From positions 19,532-36,837 of the forward strand of contig QKYT01000958.1 in the NCBI GenBank assembly GCA_003550305.1: 17,306 bases of DNA. The letters are read 5' to 3'. A program made the position numbers and the translations under genes. Positions within the stretch are counted from its first letter, which is position 1. Every line of letters begins with the position of its first letter. The notes beneath the pieces are model-generated. The model ran no database searches. It saw only the letters and a program-made list of their open reading frames with translations, and had not been told where the DNA came from. Of this stretch, positions 1 through 9,169 are shown piece after piece. Source of the stretch: Glomus cerebriforme. Taxonomy: Eukaryota; Glomeromycota; Glomeromycetes; Glomerales; Glomeraceae.

Positions 1-10
1 CATTAAGGTT

Positions 11-74
11 TTACGGATTACGGTTTTTACGGTCGGCAATACGGCACGTGCCGTAACCGTGGTAAAATCCGTAA
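11..74. repeat. Inverted-repeat structure around a 16-bp palindrome
   Basis: TTACGGATT at 11-19 is matched by its exact reverse complement at 66-74. Between them lies the perfect palindrome TACGGCACGTGCCGTA (40-55). Further imperfect pairs of the words ACGG and CCGT fill the space, so the whole stretch can fold back on itself. It is far richer in G+C and CpG than its surroundings. It could be one end of a foldback or TIR element cut by the window edge, or a piece of LINE 5' sequence. No target duplication is visible, so its class is unknown. Confidence 0.6.
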
Positions 75-1390
75 TTAATTTTGACGACACCTATAACCCA
101 ATTATTAATTTAGAATGCCTTGCTATTGTATGGGCGGTCAAGCACTTTTACCATTACTTCAATTAAAGCATGTCTCAGAAGAAAATTTCCAACTTCATTT
201 GAAGGATTCCTTGGAATACAGAACTTTAAGGATATAAAAATTCTTAAAATAGTTTTCAATGATAAATCGATAAGGGATAGTTTACATAATACTACAATTA
301 AAGAATTAAACACAAAATTCTTTGTATATGATCAATCACTTCTTCAAGTTATCGAACCCATTTTGGAAAAAAAACACATTAACACCATATGCATAATTGA
401 CATACCCAATTTCTTAGATACTGAACAGATATTAGAAACTATAACACATTGACTAGAACCCATCTCATCATATAAAGAAATTTCTAAAGACCAACAACAT
501 TATGGAAAAAAACCAATAAAAAAATTTTTCAAACAAATAAAAATAGAATTTTCATTTTACAAATCCATAGAAAATATTATTTACCAAGATACTTGGAGTA
601 TTCCTCATAAAACATACCTTTTAAGGATAATTCCAATTGAAACTAAATCAGAAGAATATCAAAGAAGGACCAACTGATATTACAAAATTACAGGTATACC
701 AGTCACCATGAGTACCACTACACTGATCTATTTCTGAATAAGATAGGAGCTAAAACTTGATCTTTTACTTATACGTCACCCAGAAGGCTTATCAAATTAT
801 CAATATATATCCTTTTACCAGACACTACTTACTGTACTGTTTGTGGATCTTCCAAACATAACTTTAATTATTATAATAACATAGAAAAAATCACCCAGGC
901 ATACGATAAATTCAACTATGTGATTCCAATGAAAGAAAACCCATGGGTTGAAAAATTTGACAGTGTCATTAAATCTACCCCACACCTCCTCAAACAAACC
1001 ATTATGAACAACAACCAAAATCTGAAAAATAGTACAAATCATGAACAACCAAATACATCTATCTCACACCAACAAAGATCTATCTCACCTTAAAACTTGA
1101 TTGTACAATGTTAAATTAACAAACTAATAGAACTAATTACATCACAATCAACTACTATTTCAACATTCCAAAAAGAAATAGAACAGCTGCAATGTCAAGT
1201 TACACAACTATTAAAGGAAAATACTTTCCTAAAAGAAAATATTACACAAGTTAATATAAAAAGTGATATAATGATTAACAAACTAGATGATCTATCCAAC
1301 TCTATTACTACAACATCAGTATCCAAACAATCAGTCATTAATACACAATGAAAAAGATGTTTAACATCCTCACCTATAGACTCACAAAAA

Positions 1391-1883
1391 TATAGATTAG
1401 AGTTGGGTGCCGAAATATTTCGGCATATCAAATTGCCGAAATTATTGCCNAAATCCCAAATTAAATCTTAGAGTTGAATGTCTGTAATAGTTTGAAATTT
1501 TGGCACCATTTTTGGATTTCAGCAACAGTTTGAAGTTTTGACAAGTTTGGGATTTGAGATTTTNAGCAATTATTATAGTATTATTATATTCCAAGTACCA
1601 AAATACTTTTGCTACATGGTTGATAGGTTTGGGATTTCGGCACCCAATTTTAAGCCTTAACAATAGTCTGGAATTTCAGAAATAGTTTGGGATTTCAGCA
1701 ACATTTTGATATTTTGGCAATCATTTGGGACTTTGNCAATATTTTGAGGTTTCAGATATTTAATTTCAAGTTATTTTCNAAATTTCAAATCATTGCTGAA
1801 ATCTAGGATTTAATTTGGGATTTTGGCAATAGTTTCGGCAATTTGATATGCCGAAATATTTCGGCACCCAACTCTAATATAGA
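1391..1883. repeat. Target-site duplication TATAGA flanking the TIR element
   Basis: TATAGA at 1391-1396 is repeated at 1878-1883, directly against the two ends of the inverted-repeat element. The following base is also T on both sides, but on the left it belongs to the TIR, so 6 bp is the cleanest reading. The duplication supports a cut-and-paste type insertion. Confidence 0.75.
1397..1877. mobile_element. 481-bp MITE-like non-autonomous element with 75-bp terminal inverted repeats
   Basis: The left end starts TTAGAGTTGGGTGCCGAAAT and the right end finishes with its reverse complement. The first 45 bp (1397-1441 against 1833-1877) match perfectly. The pairing goes on to 1471/1803 with two mismatches and one N, giving about 75 bp of TIR on each side. 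No reading frame of interest lies inside. The interior consists of loosely repeated words of the type GGGATTT(C/T)NGCAA with AGTTTG spacers. It contains the only four ambiguous bases of the window (1450, 1564, 1736, 1779). It interrupts LINE ORF1 and looks much younger than the LINE because its ends are still nearly identical. Superfamily is unassigned; an autonomous partner would supply the transposase. Confidence 0.88.
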
Positions 1884-2412
1884 TCAAATAAAACCATTAC
1901 AAAGCAGCAAGATCTTAATAATCATTTTTTCTTAACAACTTTCTCCCTTTTACCAATTGGTTCAATTAAATCGATCAGTACTTCTTCCTCTATTATAGAT
2001 GAACTGCAAAATACACACACCCAACCTATGAATACCCAATATCAAAATAATGACTATATTACTACCAGATACACTTCAGATGATAATAAAATGATTATAA
2101 TAGAAACAGATAACCCACACCTCCACCCAAAACCCATCTTTAAGTTGGTAATCAATCCAATTAATTGAAATACTTTCCTTTACTAAATAATTAATATATT
2201 TACTATGACAGAACAACAGAATATATTAACCAATTTATCAATAACTATTTTAAACGTACAGGCTGATACCTCTTATAGACTAAACCCACCCCCTGAATAT
2301 AACCCAACAAATATAGAGTCAAATACTAATAATAACATTCTTAATGAACATAAAGAAAATAATAATAAAAGAAAATTTAGGCACGCGAATTACTCATCTA
2401 GGAAAATATACA

Positions 2413-2870
2413 ATGAATAATGAAATAACATACCCATTCACCAATAATTTTGAATAGTTCCATATAGGCACCCTCAATATTAAACAAAACTTTAAAGATA
2501 AACTATCAAATATATACAATTTAATTTCTCTCCATTATATAGATATCCTCTGCTTAACAGAAAAAGGCCTCTATTCTCAAATAAGAACAATCGAAGAAAC
2601 AAAAACCTTTCCATAACCCCTTAATAATACTAATTATATCCTTTATACTTTACATAACAATACAGGACATTATAAAGAATCAGAAACCTTAATCATACTA
2701 AAAAGAAAAATACTTCAATTTCTTCCACATAAAGCTCAAGATTAGATTACATATTTGTATCCAGATCTTTATCAGAACACATTATTGCCTCTGATAATAA
2801 AACCCTTTCACAAATAGAAATTAGTACCGACCACACTCTACTTACATTAATCTCGAGAATAATTTTTTTA
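2413..2870 (+). pseudogene. AP-endonuclease-like domain remnant with its middle missing
   Basis: The opening part reads FHIGTLNIKQ and then IDILCLTEKGLYS, which fit the first strand and the catalytic-Glu strand of LINE AP endonucleases. From about 2736 a different frame gives SRLDYIFVSRSL and, further on, ISTDHTLLTLI, which fit the C-terminal SRxDYI and SDH motifs. Only some tens of bases separate LIILKRKI from SRLDYIF, so the central part that should hold the GDFN-type motif is deleted. The stops at about 2455 (TAG) and in FP-stop-PLN fall where Trp would fit. The domain would nick target DNA in an intact element. Confidence 0.72.
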
Positions 2871-3690
2871 ATTTTTTCCCTTGCCCCTCTACAAAAATCC
2901 ATAATAATAGTAAAGACTTTATAGACTACAAATTATTAACAAAAGAAAATTGGTCATAATATTCTTCAATAATAACCAACTTTATAGACTAAAACTGGCA
3001 ACTGTATATTAACGATACAATAAATTCACTTGATGACAAACAAAAAGTTAACAGAGCCTATGATGACATTTGTCATATCATTAATCATTCAAAAAATAAT
3101 AGCTTACCAGTCATCAAGGCTTGAGAATACAGAAAATTCAAATACCCATAGAAAATTAGAGCACTAAATAATAGAATTATAGAATTAACCCATAATTTGA
3201 AATATTTTAGGAAAAAATATCTTTTATCAACATTCGACTCAGATGATATTACTAAAATTCACCCAGAATTATAATTCTTAAAATGGTGGGTGTCCAGAAT
3301 GGCCAAAAATTAAAAGAACCTTAAACAAGATCCACATACACTATCAGGATTTACCATCACAACTATAGCCTACTACCATCACTTCTCATACATTTCCAAA
3401 TATTAAATTACAATTCAAATCATTTATTAATCTCCTAAAAGCTACTAAAGATCAATTACAAAAATCTATAGACAAAGAAAAAATAGACTTTATGTATCAA
3501 ATAGAATATCGAATCTAATGACCAATCAACGCCAAACAATCAATTCTATTCTAAACAAAAACCAAAAGTTATTACATTAAATAAAATCGCCTACAAAGGA
3601 CAAGATAATATAATATACTTTACTAATAATCCCAAAATAATAGAACAAGAAGCCATAAAACATTACTAGTCCTTAGGCAATCCTCTACTT
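2871..3690 (+). pseudogene. LINE ORF2 linker between endonuclease and RT
   Basis: No catalytic domain is seen here. In one frame, readable pieces include DYKLLTKENW, then DDKQKVNRAYDDICHI and KIRALNNRIIELTHNLKYFR, separated by stops. They look like the basic, helical linker that precedes the RT in LINE polyproteins. TGA after KA (about 3122) and TAG after KYP (about 3151) would both be Trp in a living copy. The reading then passes to the frame used by the RT at 3694, with a TAG where Gln fits in HY-stop-SLGNP (about 3667). Confidence 0.55.
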
Positions 3691-3693
3691 AAC

Positions 3694-5539
3694 ATGTTTC
3701 CATCTTATTCAGATACTATGGATCTACCTGAAGATTGGCAACAGATATATACTCCTCATACACAAATAGACAAAAAATGGTATGATAATACTACACATCA
3801 TATTACCAAAGAAGAATTAATTAACATAATAAACTCTTGTCCAAAGAACAAAGCGCCAGGTATATCAGGCATCTATTATAAAGATATTAACCATGCTCTA
3901 ATTGCTTTTTAGAATTACTTCTTTTTTTTTATAATAAAATATTATCTCACCAAATCCTTCTAACAGTATGATCCTGTGTGCTTTTATTTTTAATTCCCAA
4001 ACTGACCCTTTTAATTGTAACCTTTCAAATACTAAAACCTATTATCCTATTAGAAATAATCCGCAAATTATTTGTTAAAATAATATCCAATAGATTAAAT
4101 GAAATATTATCTTATCACAATATCTTACAATTTAATAACTTAGTGGGACTAAAAGGTCAATTGACCTTTGAACCAATATAAACAATCAATCATATTATAG
4201 AATACTCGCATATTAACAAAACTGAACTTTGGATAGATCTTCAGGATCTAAGCAAAGCTTACAATAGAGTCAATATCTTCCTTCTCAAATTAGCCCTCCT
4301 AAGATTAAAAGTCTCTCACCAAATCATTTCTATTATCATCAACTTATTCTCAGATCGTTTTAATAAAATTATTCTCCCAAATTCCACTTTATCTTCCTAC
4401 AAAGTAATTCAAGGAATAGACCAAGAAGAGGTTATCTCTCCACTTCTCTGGATCATTTATTATGATCCTATATTTGAATTTATTAATAACAACACAAATG
4501 TCCCTTTTGCAATTAATTTCACTAAATTCGTAACATTCACAACTCCATTAATAATCAAATTATATCTTTTTTTCCCAAAGTTATAGGTTATTTAGATAAT
4601 ACGTCATAGTTCACCTACAGTTTATCTGACCTAGAAACTATACTCAATTTATTGGTAGAATTCTATGAATTCGCCAATGTTCAAATCAACCTAGATAAAT
4701 ATGAAATCCTCACCAATGTCAAAGAATATCAGAATTTAGATATTATAATATATATTAATAATACAACCATTTATACTAAAACAGGTTTATGTTCACAAGG
4801 CAAATGAATGCTAAGTGTCTACTTCAACTGCAACAGTTCCATCCAACTGACAATTAAAAAAATTAAAGCCATAGTACAAGAATTTACGTCATCACTTCGA
4901 TATAAGACTATCATGTACGAATACATGATTTATCTTACCAACAAAATTCTTCTTCCTAAGATTGAATACATCATGCAAATTAATGTCATTCCAGAAGATT
5001 TATGCGATAAACTACTTTTTCCCATCAAAAAACTCTTTAAACATACTCTCAGTTTACTTTCCTCTACCAGAAATAATATCATTCATAATGACTTATTTCC
5101 CGTCCTTAATAATTTGAAATCTTTACAGCTTCAGGTACAATTATCAAATGTTAATATTATGTTAAATAATCCTACACTTAAAATAATAGCTTTACAAAAT
5201 ATAATTCACACACAATATTTTTACTGGTTCCCAGTTTTTTCAAATCATCTTACTATCAATAAATCTAAATTACCTGTAATCAAAGATACTTACTTTACCA
5301 AATGCTGCAAATTATTTGCGTCTTACCATATTTCTATCTTATCTAATATTGATACCTCTTTAGGTTCTGCTAAAGACGCAATCATAGCATATTATCCAGA
5401 TTTTACTACGAAAGATATCTCTTCATTACAAAATAAAAGAATTATATTTACTAATCAACTTATCTTCATAGACAAAATGTATTTATTGCCGTACTCAGAA
5501 ACAAAAGCTATCAACCATCAAGGTACGATACCATTGTAG
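3694..5539 (+). pseudogene. Reverse transcriptase domain remnant (inactive)
   Basis: The N-terminal RT block ITKEELINIINSCPKNKAPG is at 3811-3870 in frame 1. From 3978 frame 0 gives PIILLEIIRKLFVKIISNRL, then motif A as LQDLSKAYNRV (4239-4271): the catalytic Asp is kept but the second Asp is Asn. Motif B reads QGIDQEEVISPLLW (4410-4451), with a Glu where Gly is usual. Motif C reads GYLDNTS followed by a TAG (4586-4609, frame 2), so one of the two catalytic Asp residues is Asn. A 243-codon open stretch (4808-5539, preceded directly by a TGA) holds the thumb and connection region. The domain would copy element RNA into DNA; this copy cannot. Confidence 0.85.
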
Positions 5540-5849
5540 TATAATAAACTTCTGATAGAATATTCTATCAGATCAAATCAAGTCCTTGTAATTTCTTTGG
5601 AAAATCCTGTGATTACAATACTCCCAGTCTCTCATATACTGAATGACAGCACTAAAACCTACTATTGACATAGATTAAAAATTTGGGTGTCATATTGGGA
5701 CTCTAATATCAACAATGTTATTATAGGCTGTATCATCAAAATTTATAACCCACTGCATGGTATATCAACAGCTTACATTGAACATTGGAATTTACTAATT
5801 GAATAAGATTGAATGCTAAACACTCCAAAAAAATTAATCATTATTTTCA

Positions 5850-5925
5850 TTCTGTGCCCCAATTGCAATAGACACACTTACTATTATAGAAATATATGCC
5901 CCAAGTGCGTAATTCAAATTCAAAC
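5850..5925 (+). pseudogene. Zinc-ribbon-like motif between RT and RNase H
   Basis: The reading LCPNCNRHTYYYRNICPKCV gives CX2C-X10-CX2C. All four Cys codons are intact although the flanks carry stops. It lies between the RT thumb region and the RNase H domain. The spacing fits a small zinc ribbon, which may help nucleic-acid binding in an intact element. Its role is inferred from spacing alone. Confidence 0.55.
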
Positions 5926-5933
5926 TTTTTAAT

Positions 5934-6709
5934 TTGCATCGCATCTCACTAAAACCCAAAAACTACTCCCCTTTCACCAATGTTAATATCCCTTACAAAA
6001 AATATATAATTACACATGATGCTTTTTATACTTTAAGAGTTATTTCCTTTAATTTATTTAAACAGTTTAATAATAATTCTTATCTTATCCCTGTTACTGA
6101 TACACCTTATTATACCTCTTCTAGATTAGATAATAGTTCTATTATTTTCTTTTCGTTACCCATCATAAATCCTTTAATTTTGAGCACTTTTATAGGATAT
6201 CCTACAATATTATCACATTTACAAGAAATCAGATTACTAAACCAAAATTATAACCAGTTCATTTTCTTCATGGATGGATCAGTTAAATATCTTACTTCAC
6301 AAAATTGCAGGATAGGTTTCAGTTAGATCGAAACCTGCACACACATAATATTACAATTCAATTTCTCAGTCGAACTACACATCTCCCATCGGCTACTAAG
6401 GCAGAAATAATGGCTATTTTAACAGCAATTTTGATAATGCCTAACAGTCATATTACCATCAACACGGACTCAGCTAATTTTATTTCAACCTACCATTGGG
6501 TCATTGATAATTCAATTTCTGCAAGACAAAGTCTAAAAACTAATAATTATCTATTATGGCTTACATTGAAAAATTACATCAAAAATAACAAGATAACCAT
6601 TTGTTTAAATAAAGTCACAGCCCATTCAAATAACATATCGAACGACATGGCCAATCATTTAGCCAAACTTGGATGCAACCTCCTGCACCCGATTATAGTC
6701 AACCCTTAG
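5934..6709 (+). pseudogene. RNase H domain remnant of the LINE
   Basis: Two overlapping open stretches (5934-6326 and 6305-6709) together cover the domain, with a frame change near 6326. The first Asp sits in FFMDGSVKYL (about 6266-6295), the Glu in SATKAEIMAIL (about 6389-6421), the second Asp in ITINTDSANF (about 6452-6481), and the last Asp in HSNNISNDMANHLAKLG (about 6623-6673). All four acidic positions expected for an RNase H fold therefore remain. The TAG at 6324-6326 falls where Trp would fit. The domain would remove RNA from the RNA-DNA hybrid. Both open stretches begin with non-ATG codons and are parts of ORF2, not separate genes. Confidence 0.8.
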
Positions 6710-6724
6710 AATCTTTTCTCGTCC

Positions 6725-7658
6725 ATGGGTAACCTGACCTGGAACAACCTAAGCATAGTTGATAAATCTATGTGCAAATGGGGCAAAGTACTTCATGCCT
6801 CAAAATCTTTTAATGAGTTTTTAAATAATTCATCTTTAGAACTATTATTGCAAGTAGCTAAATTATATCCTATCAATTTTTTGAGTATCCACCATTGGTT
6901 TCATTACATACCAGACGATTTATGCCTCCAATTGACACAAAATTCTTATTAAAGACGCAAAATAAAAGCTGCAAATTTTATTTTACCAACAGGTGACAAA
7001 TAACAAACTTATTACCCAGATCTTTACCCTACTTCCCCGATATTATGTCAATTTTGCCAGTTGGCAGTAGACTAGAATGAACACATAGGAAATTGTGATT
7101 CTTACCTTTCATCATTAAACAGACTTTTAGATAGACAAATTAATTTTACAAAATTCTCTTTCGAATATAACATTAACGCCTAGTAATCTAGCCAATTGTC
7201 AGCACTTACTGGACACATCCCCACTATTCGTTCACATTAGCAATTCATTAATTAATGACATTCATCCACTTTATCTTCTAATTCACAATTATGTTTCTTC
7301 ATGTTTATCCAACCATTTTAAAAGTTTTTACAGCTAAAAATTGAAATCATTCAAAGGTCCTTTACTCACTTATTTGTCCTCTCTTATCAAAGATCTCTTT
7401 AACATCATTTGGACTCCACGAGCCAAAGCATTCAAAGAATTTGAAAATTCTCTGGGCATCTCCAAATCTTCAAAAAAATCTTATAAATGGACTCCTATTA
7501 GAGTGGTTACAACACCTGATCCACTTTTCCCACCGCCTCTAAGAACTCTGTTAGTTAATCCTAATTCATGGTTTTATAGACCTCTTCTAATTTTCTTCAT
7601 GCAGGATTATGGACTTTACATCATGACAATTATAATTTTTTTACGTCATTGTTTTTAA
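6725..7658 (+). pseudogene. LINE ORF2 C-terminal region with CCHC-type zinc motif and tail
   Basis: An open piece at 6725-6952 is followed in the same frame, past stops, by LCQFCQLAVD, a TAG, and NEHIGNC. This is a CX2C-X8-HX3C motif of the kind found near the ends of LINE pol proteins. A further open piece (7341-7658, non-ATG opening) reads LIKDLFNIIWTPRAKAFKEF and then a Lys/Ser-rich stretch; it looks like the last part of the protein. Stops again fall at Trp or Gln positions. No separate gene is claimed here. Confidence 0.6.
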
Positions 7659-7893
7659 ATAATTTAGATCAATTTCTTGTTTTCTCTAAATTTTTTAATG
7701 TACCAGTTCAAGACTTTTCCCATTTTCCCCTTCATTAATGCAGTAGCATAGGCTAATTCTTTTCAAGAATAGCAGCTGTCAGGTATGCTAGACATAGGTA
7801 TAGAGTAGCTTTTATGTAGACAACAGTTTTTCTGTATCCATAATATTTTCCTATACTTTTGCTGTATTCGATAAAAAAAAAAATAAAAAATAA
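7659..7893 (+). other. LINE 3' untranslated region and A-rich tail
   Basis: After the last readable pol segment, about 210 bp lead to an A-rich run, ataaaaaaaa then aaataaaaaa, at 7871-7890. This is the expected 3' end of a LINE on the + strand. The sequence just before it (about 7760-7850) is less AT-biased than the intergenic DNA and may include the region recognised by the element's RT. Confidence 0.6.
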
Positions 7894-8640
7894 ACATGAT
7901 ATTATATTTATTATCATAATAATGATTGTTGGATATCTAAATAATGAATATTAGGAATAATAAAGTTTTAGGATTATAAATTTTTAAAATTATGAATGTT
8001 GGATTTATGCTTAACAGGATTGATTTCATATCAGAAATACTGTGTTTTATTCACCAGAAACAAATATATACATATTAATATAATTAAATGAAGTTATTTT
8101 AATGAATTTATTGATTATTGGTAATCAAATATGAAATGTATTGGATTCCATTGATAATCTTTGTTGAAAATTAAAGCTTTAGAAGCCAAAATTAAATTTG
8201 TATTATATAATCAGATAGTACATCTTTAAAAATAAAAATTTTTTCTAAACAAATTCAAAAAATAACAATAGTTTCTTTTTCTATTTCATCACTATATTTA
8301 TTAAACCCATTACTTTTTTTAATATACTAAAAATATACAGTAATTATTTTTTAATATTTTTTAACTGGTAAATAAAAGAAATAAGATATTAATAAGTAAA
8401 AAAAAAACTCAATTAGTTTTTGAGAAATTTTTTCTTTTTTTTAACAAATTATCTGATTTTACTTTTAAAGAATTGTTCTAATGATTTTATTTTTAAAGAC
8501 CTTAAATAGCCAATAAAGTCTTTTAAATTAAATAAAAAGAATTCAAATTCCTTCTGAAAATTATTTATTAGTAAGAAATATAATTTTAAACACTTGTAGC
8601 AGATTTTATGGCGCAATTTATATTTATTCTACATAGTGGT

Positions 8641-8687
8641 CCTCATAAGCTTGGCCTGGCCTGGCTTGAAAAGCTTGCCAAATGAGG
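8641..8687. repeat. GC-rich inverted repeat with CTGGC direct repeats
   Basis: CCTCAT (8641-8646) pairs with ATGAGG (8682-8687), and TTGGC (8651-8655) pairs with GCCAA (8677-8681). The loop side carries three CTGGC/CCTGGC words and two AAGCTT sites. It stands out as a GC island in very AT-rich DNA. It may be the remains of a small mobile repeat; no function can be read. Confidence 0.45.
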
Positions 8688-9053
8688 TTTGTATGGGTCA
8701 TGTGAAATTATAAGCGTATGTGCAAATATGATTCACTTTTAATAAAAAACTTAATATTTTGTGCGACATAATAAATATGTACTATTGTACTATTTTGAAC
8801 TAATTGAACTATATATGAAAACGAAAAAAAACAAAACTAAATTAAGTAAATTTAATATTGATAAATTATGATTACATAATAATTCTTATGACACATTCTT
8901 AGTAAATTTAAAAAGGTATTCTATATAAATACTCATTTTTTTTCATTAGACAACTTTTTTATTATTAAATTTTTTTCTTCTATAATTTCCTTTAAATCCC
9001 TTTTACCTTCCTTATACTGTATATGAGTTATTTTTCTCATTATAGGCAAGGAA

Positions 9054-9094
9054 AAACTGGTCAGTTAGTTGAGTCTCTCCTAACTGACTGGTTT
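9054..9094. repeat. Hairpin with 15-bp arms
   Basis: AAACTGGTCAGTTAG (9054-9068) and CTAACTGACTGGTTT (9080-9094) are complementary at 13 of 15 positions with an 11-base loop. It could form a stem-loop in DNA or RNA or mark a small inverted repeat. It does not have the shape of a tRNA, and the T run needed for a bacterial-type terminator is absent. Confidence 0.45.
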
Positions 9095-9169
9095 GGTTTA
9101 GATTAGAATTCCCTCATTCTTTCCTCGTATTTTTATTTCTGTATGTTTATAAAGACTAAAGAGATCATC

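Larger units (their letters stand above)
120..2163 (+). pseudogene. LINE ORF1 remnant (gag-like, zinc knuckle plus coiled coil), split by a TIR element
   Basis: The first 110 codons (120-452) are open and end at a TGA, after which homologous-looking sequence continues in fragments. Around 720-1093, in frame from 833, a segment reads IGAKT, stop, SFTYTSPRRL and leads into YCTVCGSSKHNF. This is a CX2CX4H zinc knuckle whose last Cys codon (872-874) is TAT, giving Tyr. Near 1172-1310 the reading KEIEQLQCQVTQLLKEN and what follows is heptad-like and probably a coiled coil. Stops at 1349 and elsewhere are TGA where Trp would fit. The TIR element enters exactly after codon AGA (1394-1396). Removing it with one TSD copy lets the same frame continue from 1884. 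ORF1 proteins of LINEs bind RNA; this copy is not functional. Confidence 0.72.
2205..7658 (+). pseudogene. LINE ORF2 (pol) remnant
   Basis: This is the broken polyprotein of the LINE. A 71-codon Asn-rich open stretch (2205-2420) may be its start or an inter-ORF remnant; the endonuclease reading opens at an ATG at 2413 in another frame. Domains follow in standard order: endonuclease, linker, reverse transcriptase, zinc ribbon, RNase H, zinc-binding motif and tail. The reading changes frame repeatedly (frame 1 to 0 inside the endonuclease, then 1, 0 and 2 along the RT), and about twenty stops fall where Trp (TGG) or Gln (CAA/CAG) would fit. The sub-domains are listed separately. Confidence 0.85.
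110..7893 (+). mobile_element. Decayed LINE (non-LTR) retrotransposon, APE endonuclease/RT/RNase H type
   Basis: The order of remnants reads as one sense-strand non-LTR element. It runs from an ORF1 with a zinc knuckle and coiled coil, through an AP-type endonuclease, reverse transcriptase, a CX2C-X10-CX2C zinc ribbon, RNase H and a C-terminal zinc-binding motif with basic tail, to an A-rich tail at about 7871-7893. The presence of both an AP-type endonuclease and RNase H recalls the I/Tad group, but the clade cannot be fixed by eye. The copy cannot move: it has many in-frame stops, at least four frame changes, a deleted endonuclease core and a mutated RT active site. A MITE-like element interrupts ORF1. 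The 5' limit is uncertain and could lie upstream of the window. I found no flanking target-site duplication. Confidence 0.88.
7894..9169. other. AT-rich intergenic DNA without recognisable genes
   Basis: Neither strand shows a persuasive reading frame. The stretch consists of short A and T runs with two local inverted-repeat structures, listed separately (8641-8687 and 9054-9094). Confidence 0.6.

Noticed and set aside
110..1663. Minus-strand open stretches at 110-313, 815-1048, 1195-1431 and 1442-1663
   Set aside because: They lie opposite the LINE ORF1 or within the TIR element, contain N-derived residues in one case, and show no protein character of their own.
4808..5539. The longest LINE open stretch as an independent gene
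   Set aside because: It follows a TGA that replaces a Trp codon and continues the RT frame from motif C, so it is part of ORF2.
9046..9110. A tRNA or tRNA-derived SINE head at the hairpin
   Set aside because: No cloverleaf, A box or B box can be placed, and the stem is too long with the wrong spacing.
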